NCBI GenBank assembly: GCA_017560145.1
Contig: JAFYON010000063.1
Span: 1 to 32,650, forward strand
Direction of reading: 5' to 3'
DNA from: Clostridia bacterium
Lineage (GTDB): Bacteria; Bacillota; Clostridia; Oscillospirales; CAG-382
Length of the DNA: 32,650 bases
Under the pieces are notes generated by a model, which saw only the letters and a list, made by a program, of their open reading frames with translations, was not told the DNA's origin and made no database searches. Shown here one piece after another: positions 1 through 7,664 of the stretch; the stretch's first letter is position 1; each line of letters opens with the position of its first letter. The translations under genes and the position numbers were made by a program.

Positions 1-1677
1 GTTTTGGGCGGCTCTACCACAAACGATTTTATTAAAACCTTAGAGGTGTTTTTGCTCTCCGAGGGTATTGAACCCGAGTTTTATGAATCGGAATACAACC
101 GTTTCTGGCAGGACGCAATGTTTGAAAATCCCGAGCTTGCGGATTTTTCACCGGATATTATCTATATCCACACAAGCTATCGCAACATCGCTTCATTTAT
201 ACCCGAAACGACCGAATCTGTTGAAGAGGTAGACGCAAAACTTAACGAACGCTATTCCTATTACGAAAAGATGTGGATGCGTCTAGCAAGTGTTTATTCT
301 TGTCCTATCATCCAAAACAACTTTGAGCTTCCGCCCTACCGACTTTTCGGTAACCGCGATTGTTATGATATTCACGGTGCGGTTAACTTTATTACCCGAT
401 TAAACTTGCGCTTCGCCGAATATGCGCAACAAAATCAAGGCTTTTATCTTAGTGATATCAACTATATTGCTTCTTGCTTCGGACTTGATAAATGGTTCGA
501 CGACCAAGCGTGGTATATGTATAAATACGCTTGCTCGCTTGATGCGGTACCTTATGTTACCAAGAATCTTTCGAACATCATCAAATCGATTTTCGGCAAA
601 AATAAAAAGGTTTTGGCGCTCGATCTTGATAACACGCTTTGGGGCGGTGTTGTTGGTGATGACGGCGTTGAAGGTATTGAGATCGGCGAAGAAACCGCAA
701 CGTCGGAATGCTACAAGGCTTTCCAGGAATACGTTAAAAAGCAAAAGAGCATCGGAATAATGCTCACCGTCGCTTCAAAGAATGATCATGAAAATGCAAT
801 TGCAGGTCTTAATCACCCTGAAGGCGTACTTCGTCCCGATGATTTTATTGTTATCAAGGCAAACTGGGAAACCAAGGACAGAAACCTTGTTGCAACTGCG
901 AACGAAATGGATCTCGGCATTGATTCGTTTGTTTTCGCCGACGACAATCCCACAGAACGCGCACTTCTAGAACGCAGCATCAAGGGTATTGCAATTCCCG
1001 TATTCGACGTACCGGCAGATTATATTCGTACCATCGACAGAAACGGTTATTTCGAAGTAACAAACTTCTCTTCGGACGACCTCAAGCGCAACGATATGTA
1101 CAAAGCCAACGTTAAGCGCGCAGAGCTTTCAACCGAATTTGCAGATTATAACGAGTATCTTTTAAGTTTGGATATGAAGGGCGAAATTAAACCATTTTCA
1201 CCCGTCTATATGCAGCGAATCACACAATTAACCAATAAGTCCAATCAGTTTAACCTTACCACAAAGCGCTACACTCAACCTGAAATCGAAACTGTTGCAA
1301 GTGACGGAAAGCATATAACGCTTTACGGAAAGTTGTCCGATGCATTCGGTGATAACGGTGTGGTATCGGTTGTAATCGGCGAAATTAAAGAAAACGTCTG
1401 CGATATCGATCTTTGGCTTATGAGCTGTCGTGTTCTTAAAAAGAATATGGAATTTGCGATGCTCGACACACTTGTCAAGGAATGCAAGGATAGATCTATT
1501 GATACTATCGTCGGTCACTATTACCCCACTGCAAAAAACGGAATGGTTAAAAATCTTTTTAATGATTTCGGATTTGAAAAGAACTTTGAAGGCGATGACG
1601 GTACAACCGAATGGAAGCTGACCTTAAACGATTATCAAAACAAAAACAACGTTATTAAAGTTAACACGGAGGAATAA
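1..1677 (+). CDS. FkbH-like HAD-family protein (5' truncated)
   Basis: The frame is open at the window edge, so the start codon lies upstream; 558 residues are visible. The first visible residues (V-L-G-G-S-T-T-N-D) resemble block I of the SGNH-like N-terminal part of FkbH proteins. A HAD-type motif D-L-D-N-T-L-W-G-G follows at 622-648, with the nucleophile and acid/base aspartates in place. A GNAT-like C-terminal part begins near 1200 with a conserved block (Q-R-I-T-Q-L-T-N-K-S-N-Q-F-N). FkbH enzymes are known to load a glyceryl unit from 1,3-bisphosphoglycerate onto an acyl carrier protein. The ACP gene that starts 3 bases after the stop fits that role. The biosynthetic cluster it serves (glycolipid, wall polymer or secondary metabolite) must lie upstream, so the final product is unknown. 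Confidence 0.9.
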   Translation, partial: VLGGSTTNDFIKTLEVFLLSEGIEPEFYESEYNRFWQDAMFENPELADFSPDIIYIHTSYRNIASFIPETTESVEEVDAKLNERYSYYEKMWMRLASVYSCPIIQNNFELPPYRLFGNRDCYDIHGAVNFITRLNLRFAEYAQQNQGFYLSDINYIASCFGLDKWFDDQAWYMYKYACSLDAVPYVTKNLSNIIKSIFGKNKKVLALDLDNTLWGGVVGDDGVEGIEIGEETATSECYKAFQEYVKKQKSIGIMLTVASKNDHENAIAGLNHPEGVLRPDDFIVIKANWETKDRNLVATANEMDLGIDSFVFADDNPTERALLERSIKGIAIPVFDVPADYIRTIDRNGYFEVTNFSSDDLKRNDMYKANVKRAELSTEFADYNEYLLSLDMKGEIKPFSPVYMQRITQLTNKSNQFNLTTKRYTQPEIETVASDGKHITLYGKLSDAFGDNGVVSVVIGEIKENVCDIDLWLMSCRVLKKNMEFAMLDTLVKECKDRSIDTIVGHYYPTAKNGMVKNLFNDFGFEKNFEGDDGTTEWKLTLNDYQNKNNVIKVNTEE

Positions 1678-1680
1678 ATT

Positions 1681-1917
1681 ATGGCACAAAACATCAACGA
1701 AAGACTTAACGAAGTATTCCAGAACGTTTTCGATGACGAGGATATTACCGTCGATCGCGACACAACAGCAGACGATATCGAAGATTGGGACAGTCTTGAG
1801 CATATTCGCCTTATCGCTGCGGTTGAACGTGAATTTGGCGTAAAATTCACTATGAAAGAAGTCAGCGCTATGAAGAACGTTGGCGAGATGATGGATATCA
1901 TCGCTGAAAGAGCATAA
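1681..1917 (+). CDS. acyl carrier protein
   Basis: A 78-residue acidic protein with the phosphopantetheine site D37-S38-L39 inside W-D-S-L-E-H, the usual ACP length and four-helix pattern. It starts at ATG 1681 behind a GGAGG site that lies at the end of the upstream FkbH-like gene, so the two are co-transcribed and probably translationally coupled. Ser38 is the expected attachment point for 4'-phosphopantetheine. Because it is paired with an FkbH-like loader, it is more likely a dedicated carrier for a C3 glyceryl unit than the fatty-acid-synthesis AcpP; this functional reading is inference. The operon closes at the terminator just downstream. Confidence 0.92.
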   Translation: MAQNINERLNEVFQNVFDDEDITVDRDTTADDIEDWDSLEHIRLIAAVEREFGVKFTMKEVSAMKNVGEMMDIIAERA

Positions 1918-1933
1918 ACAATATTTCTAAATC

Positions 1934-1972
1934 AAAAAAGAGGAACCGAGCCAATCGAACTTCCTCTTTTTT
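1934..1972 (+). terminator. intrinsic terminator after the ACP gene
   Basis: Perfect 12-bp stem (AAAAAAGAGGAA / TTCCTCTTTTTT) with a 15-base loop. The right arm itself supplies the T-run. It ends the FkbH-ACP operon. Confidence 0.88.
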
Positions 1973-2008
1973 AATTTTTGATTTAATTTATATTAACAAG
2001 CAATGCGG

Positions 2009-2037
2009 TTGACAAGCAGTCGACACAGAATTATACT
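2009..2037 (+). promoter_or_regulatory. sigma-A-type promoter of the XRE regulator gene
   Basis: TTGACA at 2009-2014, a 17-base spacer, and TATACT at 2032-2037. Predicted transcription starts near 2044, about 27 bases before the chosen start codon. Confidence 0.75.
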
Positions 2038-2070
2038 CAATATATAAAATGATTACAAAGGATGATAACG

Positions 2071-3054
2071 ATGAACTTACAAATTGGGCAAACAATAAGA
2101 GATTTAAGAGCACGAGCAAACATAACACAAGAGAAGCTTGCAAATCATCTTGGCGTTTCCGTTCAGGCGGTCAGTCGTTGGGAATCGGGAAAATGCTATC
2201 CCGATTTAGAGCTTATACCTTCGTTAGCAATATTTTTCGGTGTTTCAACCGACGTAATTTTATGTATTGATAAAACAATTGTCACTGAGGCTGTGGATGA
2301 TATTATTAAAAAATGGCGCAACACCTATAAAACAGGCGACTTCGATAAAGCTTTATCCATAGTAACAGAGGGACTTCTTGCTTACCCACTCAGTTATCAA
2401 TTAATGGCTAGCAAAGCGAAAACAGAGTTGATCTTCATCGAGATTGCACTCGATACAAACGATCAAAAACGCGCGGACAATTATGTAAAAAGCTGTAGAG
2501 ATACGCTTTATAAAATACTTAACGAATGCAAAGAAGAAGACGTTCGTGCAGATACACGAAATTACTTAATCGGTCTTGAGTTATGGTTGAAGAACTACAA
2601 TCAATTCCAAGCACTTACGGAAAACCTATCCGATGTTAAATCTTCAAAAAACTCAATGCTATATAGATTTCATCCCGAACCTGCAGATAGCGCTAATTAT
2701 GCACGAAAATACATTTATGAATTATTGTTCGAGTTGATTTATTGTTTGCTTCACCGTTCTCGTTCCGAGCTTATAGACAACAACACGCGCACAACATTCA
2801 ATTTACAAATTTTGAATTTGCTAGAAACATATGTTGGCGGTCCAATATATGGCGAATTTGAATTTTTGCTGGATGAAGTATATACAAATTTATATAATTC
2901 GACTGGTATTATCGAATACAAAAATGAGATTGGCAAGCACGTTGAAATTTATAATAATCTGCCAGATAAATTCGAATATAGCTCACCTTTTCTCAAAGGA
3001 TATGTTTTTAGTGTTTCCGATGCAATTCATGCAATAGACGGCAGTTTAAAGTAA
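2071..3054 (+). CDS. XRE-family helix-turn-helix regulator with helical C-terminal domain
   Basis: A 327-residue protein. The first 65 or so residues form a Cro/C1-type HTH (I-T-Q-E-K-L-A-N-H-L-G-V-S ... A-V-S-R-W-E-S-G-K), followed by the usual P-D-L-E-L-I-P-S-L-A continuation. The rest is a helical region of unknown function, possibly TPR-like. An in-frame ATG at 2062 exists, but the start at 2071 is preferred: AAGGA lies about 8 bases before it, and homologues of this HTH begin M-x-L-x-x-G-x-x-I-R. The gene is alone, with its own promoter and a terminator behind it. Target genes cannot be deduced; it might sense a ligand or peptide through the C-terminal part, but that is speculation. Confidence 0.85.
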   Translation: MNLQIGQTIRDLRARANITQEKLANHLGVSVQAVSRWESGKCYPDLELIPSLAIFFGVSTDVILCIDKTIVTEAVDDIIKKWRNTYKTGDFDKALSIVTEGLLAYPLSYQLMASKAKTELIFIEIALDTNDQKRADNYVKSCRDTLYKILNECKEEDVRADTRNYLIGLELWLKNYNQFQALTENLSDVKSSKNSMLYRFHPEPADSANYARKYIYELLFELIYCLLHRSRSELIDNNTRTTFNLQILNLLETYVGGPIYGEFEFLLDEVYTNLYNSTGIIEYKNEIGKHVEIYNNLPDKFEYSSPFLKGYVFSVSDAIHAIDGSLK

Positions 3055-3059
3055 GTAAA

Positions 3060-3100
3060 AATCCGGTATATTCGTTGCAATGAATATACCGGATTCTATT
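3060..3100. terminator. bidirectional terminator between the XRE gene and typA
   Basis: A perfect 14-bp inverted repeat (AATCCGGTATATTC / GAATATACCGGATT) with an 8-base loop. It is followed by CTATTTTTA on the plus strand and by TTTTAC on the minus strand, so it can end both convergent genes. Confidence 0.88.
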
Positions 3101-3109
3101 TTTAATTAA

Positions 3110-4954
3110 TTATTTCTCTGCAGCAGCTTTCTTTGCTCTGCTTTCGGCTTTCATTCTCAATTCCTTATTAAGAATGCGCTTACGAATGCGGATCGATTTG
3201 GGAGTAACCTCAATAAGCTCATCATCAGCGATGAACTCAATTGCTTCCTCAAGCGACATAATAATAGGGGGTGTAAGAATAAGCTTTTCATCTGCACCTG
3301 CAGAGCGAATAGCGGTGAGCTGTTTTTTCTTACAGGGGTTGATTGCAATATCTTCACCCTTGGGATTAATACCAACAACCATACCTTCATATACATTCAT
3401 ACCGGGGCCTACAAACAAATTGCCGCGTTCCTGAGAATTGTAGCAACCGTAAGACGTAGTTTCTCCGTCTTCGCTTGCAACAAGCGAGCCTGTAAAACGA
3501 ATTTGAATATCACCCTTGTAAGGCTTATATCCTTCAAAGATAGAGTTGATAATACCCTCGCCACGGGTTGCGGACATAAAAACGTTTCTATAACCAATAA
3601 GGCAACGTGCGGGAATCGAATATTCGATCTTCATACGTGTGCCGTTACCGTTAGGGTTCATTTCAAGCAAATCGCCCTTACGTCTGCTCAATTCTTCGAC
3701 AACGGTACCAACATAATCGTTGGGAACGTCAGCAGTAACAAGCTCGAAGGGTTCACACTTAACGCCGTCAATTTCTTTATAAAGCACGCGAGGAGTCGAA
3801 CAACAAAGCTCAAAGCCTTCACGACGCATATTTTCAACAAGTATGGAAAGGTGCATTTCGCCACGTCCCGCAACGTTGAAGCAATCGGTGGTATCGCCTT
3901 CACTTACACGAAGAGAAACGTCCTTCAAAAGTTCTTTAAACAATCTATCGCGCAACTGACGAGAAGTTACAAACTTACCTTCTCTGCCTGCAAAGGGAGA
4001 ATCGTTAACCGCAAAGGTCATTTCCATTGTAGGCTCACCAACCTTGACGAACTCAAGAGGCTCGGGGCAAGTCATAGATGTAATAGTATCGCCGATAGTG
4101 ATATCTTCTGCTCCCGAGAAACAAACTATGTCACCCATTTTAGCGGATTGAACAGGCACACGGTTAAGACCGTCAATTTGATAAAGCGAAACGATTCTGG
4201 TTTTCTTGGGAGTTGCATCAGAGTGGAAGTTTGTAATAAGAACGTCTTGTCCCTGCTTAATAGAGCCACGTTCAATTCTGCCTATGCCGATACGGCCAAC
4301 GTATTCATTATAGTCAATCGAGGAAACAAGAAGCTGCAATTCACTTTCGGGATCACCCTCGGGTGCAGGAATATGGGAAAGAATGGTTTCAAAAAGGGGC
4401 TGAAGATCTTTACCTGCTTCATAGGGAGAAAGCGAAGCCGTCCCCGCTCTGCCCGAACAGAACAAAGTGGGGCTTTCAAGTTGCTCGTCGCTGGCATCAA
4501 GGTCAAAAAGAAGCTCAAGAACTTCATCCATAACTTCTTCTATTCTTGCGTCTGCGCGGTCAATTTTATTAATTACAACAATAACCTTGTGGTTAAGCTC
4601 AAGCGCTCTTTGCAAAACGAATCTGGTCTGAGGCATAGGACCTTCCGCAGCATCAACCAACAAAATTACGCCGTTAACCATTTTAAGGATACGTTCTACC
4701 TCGCCACCAAAATCGGCGTGGCCGGGAGTATCGATAACGTTAATCTTAATATCCTTGTAGTGGATAGCAGTATTCTTTGCAAGTATCGTAATGCCGCGTT
4801 CACGCTCAAGCGCATTATTATCCATAACGCGATCTTCGGTAACCTGATTTTCGCGGAATACACCGCCCTGCTTAAGCATTTCATCAACAAGCGTGGTTTT
4901 ACCGTGGTCAACGTGAGCTATAATTGCAATATTTCTTAAATCTTCTCTTACCAT
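3110..4954 (-). CDS. typA: translational GTPase TypA/BipA
   Basis: A 614-residue protein, the normal length for TypA/BipA. The GTPase motifs are intact: G1 A-H-V-D-H-G-K-T at 13-20, the R-G-I-T-I switch at 53-57, D-T-P-G-H at 75-79 and N-K-I-D at 129-132. EF-G-like domains and the TypA-specific C-terminal domain follow (for example F-E-G-Y-K-P-Y-K-G and the closing R-I-R-K-R-I-L-N-K). TypA binds the 70S ribosome and helps in ribosome assembly and stress or cold growth. The ATG at 4954 has AGGGGG about 6 bases upstream. The gene is monocistronic, divergent from murC, and convergent with the XRE gene through a shared terminator. No key residue is missing. Confidence 0.97.
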   Translation of the reverse strand: MVREDLRNIAIIAHVDHGKTTLVDEMLKQGGVFRENQVTEDRVMDNNALERERGITILAKNTAIHYKDIKINVIDTPGHADFGGEVERILKMVNGVILLVDAAEGPMPQTRFVLQRALELNHKVIVVINKIDRADARIEEVMDEVLELLFDLDASDEQLESPTLFCSGRAGTASLSPYEAGKDLQPLFETILSHIPAPEGDPESELQLLVSSIDYNEYVGRIGIGRIERGSIKQGQDVLITNFHSDATPKKTRIVSLYQIDGLNRVPVQSAKMGDIVCFSGAEDITIGDTITSMTCPEPLEFVKVGEPTMEMTFAVNDSPFAGREGKFVTSRQLRDRLFKELLKDVSLRVSEGDTTDCFNVAGRGEMHLSILVENMRREGFELCCSTPRVLYKEIDGVKCEPFELVTADVPNDYVGTVVEELSRRKGDLLEMNPNGNGTRMKIEYSIPARCLIGYRNVFMSATRGEGIINSIFEGYKPYKGDIQIRFTGSLVASEDGETTSYGCYNSQERGNLFVGPGMNVYEGMVVGINPKGEDIAINPCKKKQLTAIRSAGADEKLILTPPIIMSLEEAIEFIADDELIEVTPKSIRIRKRILNKELRMKAESRAKKAAAEK

Positions 4955-4993
4955 AATGCCCCCTGATTGCAGAATAATTTATAATACTATAAA

Positions 4994-5021
4994 ATTATAC
5001 ACAAAAATGCGCTATATACAA
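4994..5021 (-). promoter_or_regulatory. candidate typA promoter
   Basis: On the minus strand, TTGTAT (5021-5016) lies 16 bases from TATAAT (4999-4994). The -35 box is a weak match and the -10 box is perfect. Confidence 0.5.
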
Positions 5022-5085
5022 TGTGCATTTTCAATAATATTTTTTCTACTTGCATTTTTCTCTTTATTTTATTATCCAAAAGTGA

Positions 5086-5091
5086 TATAAT
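5086..5091 (+). promoter_or_regulatory. candidate -10 box for murC
   Basis: TATAAT at 5086-5091 lies 43 bases before the preferred TTG start. No good -35 hexamer stands at the right distance (T-rich region at 5063-5068), so only the -10 element is supported. Confidence 0.4.
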
Positions 5092-5134
5092 GCATTGGAT
5101 AGTTTATCTAATACGTTTTGGCAGGTGTTATTTT

Positions 5135-6496
5135 TTGAACATATCTAAGCTCAAAAACAAATCAAAACTATATTTTCTCGGCATTGGCGGAATCAGTATG
5201 TCCGCTATAGCTATGATTCTTAAAGGTAACGGATTTGCTATAAGCGGTTATGACAGAACGCTCGGAGACGTCACCGACAAGCTTGAAAGCAACGGAATTA
5301 AGGTTTATTCCGATTTCGATATTTCTCAACTTGAAGGATGCGACGCCGTCGTTTACTCCGCCGCTTTTGGAATCGATCATCCTATATATAAGGCTGTTAC
5401 CGAAACCGGTATAGAGTTATTCTCCCGTGCCGAAATTTTAGGCGCCATTGCTAACCTTTACAAAAACTCTGTTGCGATTGCAGGCACACACGGTAAATCC
5501 ACAACAAGCGGTATGCTCGGTCACGTTCTTTTGAATGCCGCCGGTTGCGATCCTACCGTTGTCGTGGGTGCCGTTATGCGTGACGTTGGTTCTACTTACA
5601 GAGTCGGCAAAGACGATAATTTCGTTTTCGAAGCGTGCGAATACAAGGATAGCTTTTTATCCTTCTTCCCCAAAATCGCAGTTGTTCTAAACGTGGAGCT
5701 TGATCACACCGATTATTTTACCGGCATCGAGCATATGCGTGAATCCTTTATTAAATTCATGAACAATAGCGGAAGTGACGGCTATGCAGTTTACAACTAT
5801 GACTGCGAAAACTGTAAAATATGCGCAGAAAGTTATATCGGAGCAAATGTTACGTTCAGCGCAAACGGCGACGAAAATGCAGATTACTGCGCCAAAAACG
5901 TGGAGATAATTTCAGGATTTGCATCCTTTGACGTTTACAAGCACGGCGAATTTTATATCTCGCTCAAGCTTTCTGCCCCTGGTGAACACAACGTTTCTAA
6001 CTCGCTTGCAGTTGTAGCGTGTTGTGATCTTATTGGCATTACAAAAGAAGATATCGTAAAGGGCATCGTAAGCTTTGCGGGTGTTGGAAGACGTTTTGAA
6101 TATAAGGGTAGCTTCTGCGGCGCAGACGTTTATGATGATTATGCTCATCACCCCGACGAAATCAAGGTCACTCTGAGCGCTGCAAAGGGTATTTCTCGCG
6201 GAAAGGTTGTTGCTGTATTTCAGCCTCACAACTATTCGCGTCTTCGCGATCTGTTTGATGAATTCAAGGATTCCTTTAATGATGCAGATACTTTGATCCT
6301 ATGCCCTCTTTACGCAGCAAGAGAAGCCTGCGGCATAGAGGTTTCTTCGGAATTGCTTGCCCAAGAGATTGATCACGCAATTTACTTTGAAACGTTCGAT
6401 GAGATCAAAGAACATCTTAAGAGCATATTAAACGCTGGTGATTTGCTTATAATTATGGGCGCCGGAGATATCGCAAAGCTTGCAAACAGCATTTGA
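5135..6496 (+). CDS. murC: UDP-N-acetylmuramate--L-alanine ligase
   Basis: MurC adds L-alanine to UDP-MurNAc in cytoplasmic peptidoglycan precursor synthesis. The N-terminal Rossmann segment L-G-I-G-G-I is at 15-20, the ATP loop A-G-T-H-G-K-S-T at 116-123, and the E-x-x-E-x-x-D-S-F-L region near 167-175. D-D-Y-A-H-H-P is at 334-340 and F-Q-P-H-N-Y-S-R at 362-369; the last two are signature Mur-ligase/MurC motifs. The frame stays open back to 5021, but I place the start at TTG 5135: AGGTG lies 7 bases upstream, the TATAAT at 5086 would otherwise be inside the gene, and the 453-residue product matches the family length. It stands alone rather than in a division/wall cluster. The upstream gene typA is divergent. 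Confidence 0.95.
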   Translation: MNISKLKNKSKLYFLGIGGISMSAIAMILKGNGFAISGYDRTLGDVTDKLESNGIKVYSDFDISQLEGCDAVVYSAAFGIDHPIYKAVTETGIELFSRAEILGAIANLYKNSVAIAGTHGKSTTSGMLGHVLLNAAGCDPTVVVGAVMRDVGSTYRVGKDDNFVFEACEYKDSFLSFFPKIAVVLNVELDHTDYFTGIEHMRESFIKFMNNSGSDGYAVYNYDCENCKICAESYIGANVTFSANGDENADYCAKNVEIISGFASFDVYKHGEFYISLKLSAPGEHNVSNSLAVVACCDLIGITKEDIVKGIVSFAGVGRRFEYKGSFCGADVYDDYAHHPDEIKVTLSAAKGISRGKVVAVFQPHNYSRLRDLFDEFKDSFNDADTLILCPLYAAREACGIEVSSELLAQEIDHAIYFETFDEIKEHLKSILNAGDLLIIMGAGDIAKLANSI

Positions 6497-6539
6497 ACTA
6501 CAAATAGGTTAAATTTTTGACGAAAAATCAAAAAAAGTC

Positions 6540-6568
6540 TTGACAAACTTGAAAATCTGTTATATAGT
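6540..6568 (+). promoter_or_regulatory. promoter of rpmB
   Basis: TTGACA at 6540-6545, a 17-base spacer and TATAGT at 6563-6568. It sits in the 116-base gap between murC and rpmB, where no clear murC terminator is visible. Confidence 0.78.
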
Positions 6569-6612
6569 AAGGTGTTCGAATTTTTACGGAAAATCTTGTG
6601 GAGGTGGAATAG

Positions 6613-6801
6613 ATGGCAAAGTGTTCAGTTTGCGGAAAGGGCGTTACGTTCGGTTGCAACGTTTCCCACTCGCACAGAAAAACTAACAGAAGTTGGAAGC
6701 CCAACATCAGAAGAGTAAAGGCTAATCTCAACGGTACAGTAAAGCACGTTTACGTTTGCTCCCGCTGCCTTAGAAGCGGCAAGGTTACCAGAGCTATATA
6801 A
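6613..6801 (+). CDS. rpmB: 50S ribosomal protein L28 (zinc-binding type)
   Basis: A 62-residue basic protein beginning M-A-K-C-S-V-C-G-K-G, with the L28 block S-H-S-H-R-K-T-N-R and the closing C-S-R-C-L-R-S-G-K-V. The two C-x-x-C pairs make this the zinc-carrying (C+) paralogue type, as opposed to the cysteine-free form used under zinc limitation in some bacteria. The start has GGAGGTGG about 5 bases upstream. It has its own strong promoter and terminator, as expected for a highly expressed ribosomal gene. rpmB is often monocistronic in Bacillota. Confidence 0.97.
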   Translation: MAKCSVCGKGVTFGCNVSHSHRKTNRSWKPNIRRVKANLNGTVKHVYVCSRCLRSGKVTRAI

Positions 6802-6825
6802 GCCAACCTAAAACTCAAAAAAAGC

Positions 6826-6857
6826 GAAGCGGTATTTTCATACCGCTTCATTTTTTA
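6826..6857. terminator. bidirectional terminator between rpmB and the GNAT gene
   Basis: A perfect 10-bp stem (GAAGCGGTAT / ATACCGCTTC) with loop TTTC. It is followed by ATTTTTTATTTT on the plus strand and preceded by an A-run that reads as T on the minus strand. The GNAT gene stop codon (6838-6840) lies inside the loop and right arm. Confidence 0.88.
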
Positions 6858-7428
6858 TTTTCTCATACATATCCAAGGTCATTATATAATGCGCAATATC
6901 GCGTCGGACTCCTTTAATTTCAAGCTCTTGATACCCTACTCTGTCAAGAGCAAAACCAACACGTTCCGCAAGTTTTTTAGACGCAACGTTTTCATCGATA
7001 ATACGAAGGTGCGCGCTGTTAAGCTGCAAAGTCTCAAACGCAAGCTTTAATACAGCCATAACCGATTCCGTCATATATCCTTTGCTTCTGAAATACGGAG
7101 ACAGAACGTATCCGATCTCACAGCTTTTGTCGCGAATATTGAGATCTGCAAATCCACATGTTCCGATCATCTTACCCGTTTCCGTTATAACAACGGCCCA
7201 ATCTGCATACAACCCTCTGAGATATCTTTTTTGCAAAAATTCGATATACCCTTTGGTGACGTCAACGTTAATATGCGGACTCCACAACAAATACTCGCAC
7301 ACTTCATCAATACAGGAATATTCAAACATATCCTCGGCATCCGACGGAGATATATAACGCAACGTCAGGCGTTCTGTTTCGATAGGAATTGATTTTATAA
7401 GAGTTTTCCGTATTTTTCTCGCCGTCAT
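6838..7428 (-). CDS. GNAT-family N-acetyltransferase (RimJ/RimL-like)
   Basis: A 196-residue protein with the RimJ/RimL opening I-E-T-E-R-L-T-L-R-Y-I-S-P-S-D-A near residue 17. Next come the central strand segment G-K-M-I-G-T-C-G-F, then E-I-G-Y-V-L with the acetyl-CoA pyrophosphate loop R-S-K-G-Y-M-T-E, and the C-terminal N-x-A-S-x-K-L-A-E-R-V-G-F motif. It transfers acetyl from acetyl-CoA to an amino group. The substrate may be a ribosomal-protein N-terminus or a small molecule and cannot be told from sequence. ATG 7428 has AGGAGGG 5 bases upstream. It is a single gene with its own promoter, convergent with rpmB. Confidence 0.88.
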   Translation of the reverse strand: MTARKIRKTLIKSIPIETERLTLRYISPSDAEDMFEYSCIDEVCEYLLWSPHINVDVTKGYIEFLQKRYLRGLYADWAVVITETGKMIGTCGFADLNIRDKSCEIGYVLSPYFRSKGYMTESVMAVLKLAFETLQLNSAHLRIIDENVASKKLAERVGFALDRVGYQELEIKGVRRDIAHYIMTLDMYEKIKNEAV

Positions 7429-7450
7429 ATTACCCTCCTACTTTTAATTT

Positions 7451-7479
7451 ATTATAACCTCAGATGCGTCGTTTTTCAA
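7451..7479 (-). promoter_or_regulatory. promoter of the GNAT gene
   Basis: On the minus strand, TTGAAA (7479-7474), a 17-base spacer and TATAAT (7456-7451). This is 23 bases upstream of the start codon. Confidence 0.75.
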
Positions 7480-7592
7480 TAGATAGAAAGGAACGAACCG
7501 CAAAAATATTTTAATAATTTTAATATATTTTAAAAACAAAATTAACACACTAAAATATTGCGTTTGTTCTATATTAAATTCAAATAATTAAC

Positions 7593-7621
7593 TTGACATA
7601 TCAATCAAAAAGTTGTATAAT
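7593..7621 (+). promoter_or_regulatory. perfect consensus sigma-A promoter of the large lipoprotein gene
   Basis: TTGACA at 7593-7598, exactly 17 bases, then TATAAT at 7616-7621. All 12 consensus bases match. The AT-rich 110 bases just upstream (7500-7590) could act as an UP element, which is inference. Confidence 0.88.
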
Positions 7622-7664
7622 GCATTTATGTGTAAATATCTGTTTTTTAGGAGGAACGCCTACT

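Noticed and set aside
3503..4939. A 478-codon open frame on the plus strand opposite typA
   Set aside because: It lies fully within typA, whose GTPase motifs are intact; it is a codon-bias shadow.
7500..7592. AT-rich stretch considered as a replication origin or attachment site
   Set aside because: No DnaA-box cluster or duplicated ends were seen. It is more simply an upstream element of the strong promoter at 7593.
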